Below are positions 8,143-15,240 of a stretch of DNA of 46,551 bases, piece after piece (position 1 is the stretch's first letter; every line of letters begins with the position of its first letter). Source of the DNA: Lachnospiraceae bacterium UBA7188. GTDB lineage: Bacteria > Bacillota > Clostridia > Lachnospirales > Lachnospiraceae. The stretch spans positions 1 through 46,551 of the forward strand of contig DKVC01000144.1 of the NCBI GenBank assembly GCA_002490995.1. The letters are read 5' to 3'. The notes under the pieces are model-generated. The model worked only from the letters and a program-made list of their open reading frames with translations, did not search any database and was not told the origin of the DNA. Both the position numbers and the translations under genes were made by a program.

Positions 8143-8931
8143 ATGAGTTTTCTGCCTGCGGGAAGTTACCGTGAGGGAGATTCCATCCTTCACAAGATGG
8201 ATCCCTTCTGCAAGCTGCTCTGTACCCTTCTGTTCCTTACAGCGGTGATTCTCAGTGATACCTTTCCGGGGTATCTTCTGGGGGCTGCAGGGCTTCTGGC
8301 GGTTACCATGGTTTCCCGCCTGGGACTGAGGACGGCTTTGAGCGGAGTAAAGCGGATGTGGCTTTTTTTCTGTCTGATCCTGTTGATGAACACGGCCTTC
8401 TTCGAGACGGAGCAGACCTGGTGGGAGTGGTGGATTTTCAGATTTTCGGCGGACGGTCTGATTCAGGGGCTGCAGGTGGTGCTGCGGGTAGCCATGGCCA
8501 TGGTTCTGGGAAATCTTCTGTTGTCTGCTTCCTCTCCCCTGGAGCTGGTAGGAGCCATGGAGAGCCTGATGTATCCGCTGAAATTTGTCGGGGTTCCCAT
8601 ACGGGACGTGGCCATGATCCTGGGGGTGGCGATTCAGTTTATCCCTGCTTTCTCGGAGGAAGCGGAGACGATCCGAAAGGCCCAGACAGCCAGGGGGGCA
8701 CGCTTTGAAAGCAGGAAGCTGTCCGAGAAGGCAGGAAGCGTTGTACCCCTGGTGGTGCCCATTTTTCTGGCGGCTTTCCGAAGGGCGGATGAACTGGCTA
8801 TGGCAATGGAAGCCAGGGGATACCGCAGGACAAAGGGAAAAATCAGAAAAAGGAGGCGGCATCTGTCACCAGCGGACGGAATCGGGCTTCTGCTCTGTGT
8901 TCTGTTCTGCGCGGCGGAAGTCCTGCTGTAA
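8143..8931 (+). CDS. ecfT: Energy-coupling factor transporter transmembrane protein EcfT
   Basis: The 262-residue membrane protein begins SFLPAGSYREGDSILHKMDPFCKLL, the conserved EcfT start, where 'D-P-R/F-x-K-L' is a family hallmark. It has several hydrophobic helices and a cytosolic region with the coupling motif ARGARFESRKLS (near residue 185) and a second AMEARGYRR (near residue 220). These Ala-Arg-Gly boxes contact the two ATPases. It links ATP hydrolysis to toppling of the S component. It sits 6 bp after ecfA2 and about 180 bp before the S component. The gap contains a GTTCCTG/CAGGAAC hairpin (9008-9032) and an A-rich stretch, but no clear terminator. Confidence 0.95.
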   Translation: MSFLPAGSYREGDSILHKMDPFCKLLCTLLFLTAVILSDTFPGYLLGAAGLLAVTMVSRLGLRTALSGVKRMWLFFCLILLMNTAFFETEQTWWEWWIFRFSADGLIQGLQVVLRVAMAMVLGNLLLSASSPLELVGAMESLMYPLKFVGVPIRDVAMILGVAIQFIPAFSEEAETIRKAQTARGARFESRKLSEKAGSVVPLVVPIFLAAFRRADELAMAMEARGYRRTKGKIRKRRRHLSPADGIGLLLCVLFCAAEVLL

Positions 8932-9108
8932 ATGCGCCGCCTGACATTTCATTGCGAATTGTGAAGAAACTTAAGAACGAAATCCTGCGGAAGTCGGTAA
9001 AATTCTGGTTCCTGCTTGTCCGGGTCAGGAACATAGTAGAAAACAAAAGACAGAATATAGAAAATAAAATACAGAAAATAGAATACCAAAAACGGAGGTA
9101 CTTATCAA

Positions 9109-9660
9109 ATGAAACAATTAACTTATGTGAAAAAAGCGATTCTGACGGCGGCGTGCATTGCACTGTGTGTGGTGCTGCCCATGGCATTTCATGCGATTCC
9201 CAATGCAGGCAATATTTATTGTCCCATGCACATGCCGGTGCTGCTGTGCGGCCTGGTCTGCGGATGGCCATTCGGGCTGCTGTGCGGGGTGGCGGGACCG
9301 GTGTTGTCCAGCCTGTTCACCGGAATGCCTTCCATGGCGTATCTGCCTTCCATGATAATCGAGTTGGCTGCTTACGGGCTGACAGCAGGACTTGTCATGC
9401 GGTTCGTCCATACGAAGAAAACGATGGCTGATCTGTACATCAGTCTCGTCGCGGCGCTGCTGGCGGGCAGGATTGTGGCAGGGGCGTCCAGGGCACTGAT
9501 TTTCGCTTCCGGAAGCTATTCCATGGAAGCCTGGATCACCAGTTATTTTGTGACAGCCCTGCCGGGACTGCTGATTCAGCTGGCCCTGCTCCCGGCTATC
9601 GCGTTTGCACTGGAGAAGGCCCGGCTGATTCCGGTCAGGTATCCCCGGACGGCGGGATGA
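9109..9660 (+). CDS. ECF transporter S (substrate-specific) component, ligand unknown
   Basis: The 183-residue, very hydrophobic protein has about six membrane segments, normal for an S component. The N-terminus MKQLTYVKKAILTAAC has the small-residue A-x3-A-type helix used to dock onto EcfT. The segment MHMPVLLCGLVCGWPFGLLCG followed by GPVLSSLFTGMP fits a group of Firmicutes S components without an agreed ligand. It lies downstream of ecfA1-A2-T and ahead of a P-loop kinase related to uridine kinases, which may hint at a nucleoside- or vitamin-like ligand, but this is speculation. The ribosome binding site is ACGGAGG. The last bases of the gene are partly re-duplicated after the stop (similar stretches near 9634, 9697 and 9748). 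Confidence 0.85.
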   Translation: MKQLTYVKKAILTAACIALCVVLPMAFHAIPNAGNIYCPMHMPVLLCGLVCGWPFGLLCGVAGPVLSSLFTGMPSMAYLPSMIIELAAYGLTAGLVMRFVHTKKTMADLYISLVAALLAGRIVAGASRALIFASGSYSMEAWITSYFVTALPGLLIQLALLPAIAFALEKARLIPVRYPRTAG

Positions 9661-9894
9661 AGTTAGACGCAATAATTGCGAATACTGTGCCGATAGCAGG
9701 TATCCCGGGATGAAGTACTGCCTGATAAGTTTCCGGGTCCGCCTGCAGGTCAGGTATACTCGGACGGCAGGAGGGAGAATCTGGAATAATACAACGGAAC
9801 CGAAAACTTGAAACCAGGATAACCGGCCATCGGAGGGAATGACATAAGAAACGGGAAACTTGTGCCAGAAATGGCAGAAAGGAGAGGCATCTGT

Positions 9895-10986
9895 ATGAAT
9901 TTCGGGAAATACCTTATGGAACAGGCGCAGAGGCATCCGTCGGTGCAGCCCCAGGACATTGTAAAAATGTGCTATCAGGCTGCATATGGCGCGGAACATT
10001 TGTTAAGTGATCTGAATGGAGCGCGGAGATATCTGGAAGAGGAATATGCCGCAGCGGAAGCGAAGGATATGGAACTGTATGAGAATATCTCGGATCATGT
10101 GTGCCGTATCAATCTGAGCGCCTGGAAATATACAGGAATGCCCCTGGAATGGCTGTTTCGGATCTTTATGGCCTCAGCGGGCGCCAGAAACCAGGACAGC
10201 CTGTTTGACGAATACCAGAATGAAGCTGGAAAGGCGGCAGAAGAGGGGAGTCTGCCTTTTGGCATCGCAGACTGGGAGCGTTATCTGGAGGAATACGGAA
10301 ACAGGCCGCCTTCTTATTCTGACAGGATGTCAGGAAAAACCGTCAATAGCCCGGTACACCACAGCGCCCGGTACAGGGAAGCCGAGAAGCCTGCCTACCG
10401 GCTTGCGGATCGTCGGTATACCCGTCTGCTGCCTGTCCTGGAAGAGGCTGCACATCGCTCTGTCCCGGGGCAGCCCTGCGTCATTGCCATAGACGGAAGG
10501 GCTGCGTCCGGGAAATCAACCATGGCGCAGCAGCTGAGTAAAATTCTGGACGCATCGGTGGTCAGGATGGACGATTTCTTTCTGCCGCCTGATTTACGTA
10601 CGCCTGAGCGTTATGCGCAGCCGGGAGGAAATGTCCACTACGAAAGATTTCTGGAGGAAGTGATTCCGTATATCTCTGTGCCGGAATGCTTTTCCTATCG
10701 TATCTTTAACTGCGGGAAAATGGATTATGACGGGAGATGCCGGGTGGAGAGCAGACAGTTTCGAATTGTGGAAGGCTCCTACAGCTGCCACCCTCTGTTT
10801 GGCAGATATGCATCGCTGACCGTCTGCCTGGACGTGGAGCCACAGGAGCAGATGCACAGGATCTCCCTGCGCAACGGGGAGGCAATGGCGGAGCTGTTCC
10901 GGAAGAAGTGGATTCCCCTGGAAGAAGAATATTTTGAAGCGTACCGCATTAGGGAGAAGGCGGATATTTTACAGATTTTATCTTAG
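9895..10986 (+). CDS. P-loop kinase of the uridine kinase-like family with an extra N-terminal domain
   Basis: I start at ATG 9895 (MNFGKYLMEQAQ), which has AGGAGAGG before it; an in-frame ATG at 9862 lacks one. This gives 363 residues. The first about 165 residues form an uncharacterised helical domain with a DIVKMCYQAAYGAEHLL motif. The second half is a nucleoside-kinase-like P-loop domain: Walker A DGRAASGKST near residues 200-209, MDDFFLPPDLRTPERY (the Asp-rich base and substrate region), NVHYERF, and a lid with RISLRNGEAMAELFRKKWIPLEEEYF. It probably phosphorylates a small metabolite in the cytosol. Its position after the S component suggests that the imported compound could be its substrate, but there is a gap of about 230 bp. 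It could equally be an independent gene. Confidence 0.75.
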   Translation: MNFGKYLMEQAQRHPSVQPQDIVKMCYQAAYGAEHLLSDLNGARRYLEEEYAAAEAKDMELYENISDHVCRINLSAWKYTGMPLEWLFRIFMASAGARNQDSLFDEYQNEAGKAAEEGSLPFGIADWERYLEEYGNRPPSYSDRMSGKTVNSPVHHSARYREAEKPAYRLADRRYTRLLPVLEEAAHRSVPGQPCVIAIDGRAASGKSTMAQQLSKILDASVVRMDDFFLPPDLRTPERYAQPGGNVHYERFLEEVIPYISVPECFSYRIFNCGKMDYDGRCRVESRQFRIVEGSYSCHPLFGRYASLTVCLDVEPQEQMHRISLRNGEAMAELFRKKWIPLEEEYFEAYRIREKADILQILS

Positions 10987-11026
10987 GAGACAGCGTATCT
11001 TTTTTCGGATGTACGGAATAAAATAC

Positions 11027-11054
11027 TTGCATTTGCAACATTCTATGGTAAAAT
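11027..11054 (+). promoter_or_regulatory. Promoter of the oligopeptide transporter operon
   Basis: TTGCAT (11027-11032) and TAAAAT (11049-11054) are separated by 16 bp, about 50 bp before the start codon of the binding protein. Confidence 0.65.
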
Positions 11055-11108
11055 GAGGGAAACAATTGAATAGTGAGAGGTTTATTAATCGAAGAGGAGA
11101 AGAGCATA

Positions 11109-12836
11109 ATGAAAGGATGCATTCATTCGAGAAAGTTCTTTTATTCGAAACACATTCTATGGAGAAAGAAGCTTTGCGGTTTTCTTTTCACGGCACTTCT
11201 GGCAATGGCTGTACTGGGCGGATGCGCAGACGGCACAGGAGAGTCTTCGGGGGATAATCCTTATATGGGATCCGGGGAAGTTCCCCTGGATTCCGGTTCG
11301 GCACAGGTAAGCGGCGACGGTACACAGGATGGCGATACTTCTGCGGAAGAGAGTACATCTGAGGAAAGCGCGGCAGAGACTGACCAGAACAGGCAGGAGA
11401 CGCCGGATGAAAAGTACGGCGGCTCCATTGTTGTAGGAATACAACAGGATATCGACAGTCTTGACCCTCATAAAGCAACGGCGGCAGGAACTAAGGAAAT
11501 TTTATTCAACATTTTTGAGGGCTTGGTAAAGCCTGATGAAAACGGCAATCTGATCAATGCGGTTGCCAGCGATTACACGATTTCGGAGGACGGGCTGGTT
11601 TATACCTTCACGCTCCGGGAGGGTGTGAAGTTCCACAACGGCAACGCCGTGACTGCTGAGGATGTGAAGTACTCTCTGGAGAGGGTATCGGGACTGTTGG
11701 ATGGCACTCCCCTGATTTCCACCCTGAGCGTCATACAGGCGGTAGACATTATCGACGAACAGACGGTTCAGGTGACGGTAGGAAGTGCCAACACGGAGTT
11801 GATCTACAGCTTCGTAGCCGCTATCATTCCCGCGGGCAGCGGGGAGGCGGAGGGTGCGGATCCTGTAGGCACAGGACCGTTTTCTTTTGTCTCCTACGAG
11901 CCCCTGAAGGGAATTACCATGGCGAAGAATCCCGATTACTGGCAGGAAGGACTTCCCTACCTGGACAGTGTGGAATTCAAGATTATGGGCGACGGGGACA
12001 CATCGCTGATGGAGCTGCAGGGCGGTACCATTGACTTTTACGCCTACCTGACAGATTCTCAGGCCCAGGCGCTCCAGGACAGCCACCAGGTGATTTCGTC
12101 TCCGACGAACATGGTGCAGGCGCTGTTCCTGAACAATGCTGTTGAGCCGTTAAACGATGTGCGGGTACGCCAGGCTATTTGCTATGCCCTGGATAAGGAG
12201 GCCATCAACGACTTTGTGGCAGGTGGAAACGGAACTCTGATCAGCTCTGCCATGATGCCCACTCTGAAGGAGTACTATGTGGACTTGAATGATACTTATG
12301 GCACTACCGCCAATGTGGAGAAGGCAAAAGAGCTGATGGCAGATGCAGGATATGCGGACGGATTCGATATGGAGATTGCCATTGTTTCCTCCTATGAGTT
12401 CCATATGCAGACCGGGGAAGTGATCGTGGAGCAGCTGAAAAATATCGGTATTAACGCCACCATTAAGGGTATGGACAACGGTACCTGGCTTGACGAGGTG
12501 TATAACGGACGCCAGTTCGATGCCACCATTACGGCGCTCACCTGCGATATGACTCCCGGATACCTGATGAACCGGTTCCAGACCGACTCCAAGAAAAATT
12601 TTATCAATTTCCAGAGTCCGGAGTATGACGAGATCTATTTAAAGGCCCAGGCTGCGCTGGATCCGGCGGAGAAGGCAGGGTACTATAAGGAGCTGCAAAG
12701 AATCCTCTGTGACGAGGCCGGCAGCGCCTTCATCCAGACCCCGGCTAACATGACGGCTATCAGCAGGCGCCTGGCAGGGTATAAGTTCTACCCGGTGTAT
12801 GTGCAGGATATGAGCACGGTTTATATTGTGGAATAA
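11109..12836 (+). CDS. ABC transporter substrate-binding lipoprotein, dipeptide/oligopeptide (family 5)
   Basis: I choose ATG 11109 (MKGCIHSRK) because GAGGAGAAGAG precedes it; the open frame begins slightly earlier. The 575-residue product has a basic N-terminus, a hydrophobic signal and the lipobox AVLGGC, so it should be a membrane-anchored lipoprotein. A Ser/Glu-rich linker follows. The mature part is a family 5 solute-binding protein: GTKEILFNIFEGLVKPDENG, YTFTLREGVKFHNG, TAEDVKYSLER, and YWQEGLPYLDSVEFKI. It delivers peptides or similar ligands to the permeases encoded next. Together the five domains downstream form a complete Opp/Dpp-type importer. The gene ends about 180 bp before the first permease. 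That gap holds a TATACTGC/GCAGTATA hairpin (12942-12972). Confidence 0.95.
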   Translation: MKGCIHSRKFFYSKHILWRKKLCGFLFTALLAMAVLGGCADGTGESSGDNPYMGSGEVPLDSGSAQVSGDGTQDGDTSAEESTSEESAAETDQNRQETPDEKYGGSIVVGIQQDIDSLDPHKATAAGTKEILFNIFEGLVKPDENGNLINAVASDYTISEDGLVYTFTLREGVKFHNGNAVTAEDVKYSLERVSGLLDGTPLISTLSVIQAVDIIDEQTVQVTVGSANTELIYSFVAAIIPAGSGEAEGADPVGTGPFSFVSYEPLKGITMAKNPDYWQEGLPYLDSVEFKIMGDGDTSLMELQGGTIDFYAYLTDSQAQALQDSHQVISSPTNMVQALFLNNAVEPLNDVRVRQAICYALDKEAINDFVAGGNGTLISSAMMPTLKEYYVDLNDTYGTTANVEKAKELMADAGYADGFDMEIAIVSSYEFHMQTGEVIVEQLKNIGINATIKGMDNGTWLDEVYNGRQFDATITALTCDMTPGYLMNRFQTDSKKNFINFQSPEYDEIYLKAQAALDPAEKAGYYKELQRILCDEAGSAFIQTPANMTAISRRLAGYKFYPVYVQDMSTVYIVE

Positions 12837-12970
12837 AGTAGCAGGCAGAGCCATAAAGAAGGAACTGTCTGACAGATTTCAGAGTTATTGAAAGGCACAT
12901 GTTTCGGGCGGAGAAAACAAAACTGAAAGGAATTTCATTAGTATACTGCAAATTTAACCGGTGCGCAGTA

Positions 12971-12996
12971 TAAATTCCGGCGGTTTTGAGTATAAG
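12971..12996 (+). repeat. Dispersed GGCGGT-TTGAGT motif (copy 1)
   Basis: TAAATTCCGGCGGTTTTGAG TATAAG resembles 36636-36660 on the plus strand and 17686-17708 on the minus strand. It lies between the hairpin and the Shine-Dalgarno of the first permease. Confidence 0.5.
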
Positions 12997-13015
12997 AAAA
13001 GCAGGAGGCAGCAGC

Positions 13016-13969
13016 GTGAAATACTTAGGTAAAAAAATCATTACTCTCATTATGACATTGTTTCTGGTTTCCGCTGCCGCCTTTCTTGCCTTTCAGATTA
13101 TTCCCGGGGACGTGGTTGCTTCCATTTTGGGGACGGAGGCCACGCCCGAGCGGGAAGAGGCGCTTCGGGAGGAATTGGGGTTTAATGACCCGCCACTGGT
13201 GCGCTATGGAAAATGGGCGGCCGGAGTGCTTCGGGGAGACCTGGGGGTAAGCTACCGGTATTCCAAAAACATGAATGAGATGATGCCGGTGGCAGAGCTG
13301 ATCGGGGATAAGCTGCCGGTGACTTTGTGGCTTGCGGCGCTTTCCCTGGCACTGATTATTCTGGTGTCCATTCCTTTGGGGGTGCTGTGGGCGAAGAGCC
13401 GCTCCCATGCCCTGGATGCGGTGCTGGGGGTGATTACCCAGGCAACCATGGCGGTACCCTCTTTCTTTCTGGGCATTCTGGTGACCTGGCTGTTCGGTAT
13501 TTTGTTAAAATGGTTTGCTCCCGGCGGCTATGTGGGCTACAGGGAGAATTTCTGGGGGTTCTTAAGCTATCTGCTGTTTCCGGCCATATCCATTGCATTG
13601 CCTAAAATCGCCATGACGGCAAGATTTTTACGGAATTCCATGCTGACGGAGATGGGGGCGGACTATGTGCGCACCGCTTACAGCAAGGGATGCAGCAGGA
13701 AACGGGTGATGTACGGGCATGTGCTCCGCAATGCCATGATGCCTGTGATTACCTTCCTGGGTATGATTGTGGCGGAGATTGTGGCAGGCAGCATTGTGGT
13801 GGAGCAGGTGTTCGGGCTTCCGGGCATCGGCAGGCTGCTGATCAGCTCTATTTCCACCAGGGATTTTCCGGTGGTGGAGATATTGATTTTGTATATTACC
13901 TTTGTGGTTATTTTTGTCTATTTTCTGGTGGATATTCTGTATAAGGTGGTGGACCCCCGGATTTCGTGA
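13016..13969 (+). CDS. ABC transporter permease, oligopeptide/dipeptide (DppB-like)
   Basis: I choose GTG 13016 (MKYLGKKIITLIM) because AGGAGG lies 7 bp upstream; this gives 317 residues. The protein has the DppB/OppB layout with six membrane helices. Its motifs include AFLAFQIIPGDVV at the N-terminus, EALREELGFNDPPLVRYGKW, and the cytosolic coupling loop MTARFLRNSMLTEMGADYVRTAYSKGCSRKRV. The last is the EAA motif that contacts the ATPase. The end EVAGSIVVEQVFGLPGIGRLL...RDFPV is the family signature. It forms the pore together with the second permease. An array of 35-bp repeats separates it from the next gene. Confidence 0.95.
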   Translation: MKYLGKKIITLIMTLFLVSAAAFLAFQIIPGDVVASILGTEATPEREEALREELGFNDPPLVRYGKWAAGVLRGDLGVSYRYSKNMNEMMPVAELIGDKLPVTLWLAALSLALIILVSIPLGVLWAKSRSHALDAVLGVITQATMAVPSFFLGILVTWLFGILLKWFAPGGYVGYRENFWGFLSYLLFPAISIALPKIAMTARFLRNSMLTEMGADYVRTAYSKGCSRKRVMYGHVLRNAMMPVITFLGMIVAEIVAGSIVVEQVFGLPGIGRLLISSISTRDFPVVEILILYITFVVIFVYFLVDILYKVVDPRIS

Positions 13970-13986
13970 ACCAGGTGACCGGAAGA

Positions 13987-14237
13987 GCCGGTAGGAAGGC
14001 GTAAGCCCAGGGACCAAAGGAGCCGGTAGGAAGACGTAAGCCACGGAACCAGAGGAGCCGGTAGGAAGACGTAAGCCACGGAACCAGAGGAGCCGGTAGG
14101 AAGACATGGGGCAGGGAACCAGAGGGGCCGGTAGGAAGACATAAGCCACGGGAACAATGGAGTCGGTAGGAAGATGCAGGCCCAGGGACTAAAGGGGCCG
14201 GTAGGAGGGTGTAAGCCAGGGAACCAAAGGAGCCGAT
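13987..14237 (+). repeat. Intergenic minisatellite, 35-bp period, 8 units, ending in a ribosome binding site
   Basis: Units recur exactly every 35 bp at 13987, 14022, 14057, 14092, 14127, 14162, 14197 and 14232. A typical unit reads roughly GAACCAGAGGAGCCGGTAGG then AAGACGTAAGCCACG. The last unit is changed to AAAGGAGCCGATATG and provides the Shine-Dalgarno and start codon of the next permease. The units abut with no spacers, so this is not a CRISPR. The period is not a multiple of three, and no convincing gene lies across it. Confidence 0.95.
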
Positions 14238-15062
14238 ATGAAGAAGGAAAACGGAAAAAAGTGGAACAAATATCTGTACGCCGGTATTGTGATGACGGGT
14301 ATTGCCGTGGTGCTGGGCATAGTGGGGTTTTTCTGGACTCCATACAGCACTACGGCAATGTCCGCCGCGGAAAAATTTTCTGCGCCTTCCCTGCGGCATC
14401 CTTTCGGCACGGATAATTTCGGCAGGGATATTTTCTCCAGGGTCATGCGGGGGCTGGGTGCCACCATGCTCATCAGCAGTCTGGTGGTGTTCTTCTCGGG
14501 CCTGGCGGGAATCCTTCTGGGGGCGGTAACCGGATATTTCGGGGGAATACTGGACGAAGTGGTGATGCGGATCACGGACGCTCTGAACGGTTTTCCCAGT
14601 ATCCTGCTGACACTGGTGATTATCAGCCTTCTGGGAACAGGCAGGCAGAACGTGATTATTTCCATGTCTCTGGTGTTTATTCCCAGTTTTGTGCGGATTG
14701 TCAGGGGAGAATTTATCCGGCTGCGGGATGCGGATTATATCAGGAGGGCCAGGATGATGGAAGTGGGGAAATTCCGTATTCTTTTTGTCCATATACTGCC
14801 GAATGTTTTCTCCGTATTCTGGGTGTCGGTGATGATCGGGTTCAACAATGCCATTTTGGCGGAATCCGGTATGAGCTATCTGGGCATCGGAGTGCAGCCG
14901 CCGGATGCCAGCTTGGGCAATATGCTTTCGGACGCCCAGGGGTATCTGCAGTCAGCCCCCTGGTGTGCTTTGGCGCCGGGACTGACCATTGTGTGGCTTG
15001 TATTGGGATTTTCCCTGTTTAGCGAGGGCATAAGACGGCGGGCTTCCGCAGCGGGAGTGTGA
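14238..15062 (+). CDS. ABC transporter permease, oligopeptide/dipeptide (DppC-like)
   Basis: This 274-residue permease is the DppC/OppC partner. The N-terminal segment up to residue about 45 has the first membrane helix. It is followed by LRHPFGTDNFGRDIFSRVMRG, the strongly conserved DppC motif, and then ALNGFPSILLTLVI. The EAA coupling loop is REFIRLRDADYIRRARMMEVGKFRIL, and the tail ESGMSYLGIGVQPPDASLGNML is diagnostic. Its ribosome binding site is the last unit of the 35-bp repeat array, spaced 5 bp from the ATG. About 180 bp follow before the ATPase gene. That gap shows only short palindromes, for example CCGGAAT/ATTCCGG near 15121-15152, and no gene. Confidence 0.95.
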   Translation: MKKENGKKWNKYLYAGIVMTGIAVVLGIVGFFWTPYSTTAMSAAEKFSAPSLRHPFGTDNFGRDIFSRVMRGLGATMLISSLVVFFSGLAGILLGAVTGYFGGILDEVVMRITDALNGFPSILLTLVIISLLGTGRQNVIISMSLVFIPSFVRIVRGEFIRLRDADYIRRARMMEVGKFRILFVHILPNVFSVFWVSVMIGFNNAILAESGMSYLGIGVQPPDASLGNMLSDAQGYLQSAPWCALAPGLTIVWLVLGFSLFSEGIRRRASAAGV

Positions 15063-15240
15063 AGGCATTTTGAAAGCAGGGCGGTGCAAGGCTGGAAGTT
15101 TGATATCTGTATTACGTCTGGCCGGAATTCGGGTATATGCGTATTCCGGGATCCGGAGCGGACGGACGTGATTGTGGGTTACCCTGGGGAGCCAGGTGCA
15201 GCTTTAACCGTGGAAGTTTCGGGAGGAGGGATGCGTCGAA

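Noticed and set aside
13987..14237. 35-bp regular repeats resembling a CRISPR array
   Set aside because: Units abut with no unique spacers, are degenerate, and no cas genes are near; it is a minisatellite.
13628..14792. Minus-strand frames with repeated SSYRLLW/PTGSSG peptides across the 35-bp array
   Set aside because: The peptide repeats are just translations of the DNA repeat; the period of 35 shifts frame each unit and flanks are antisense to permease genes.
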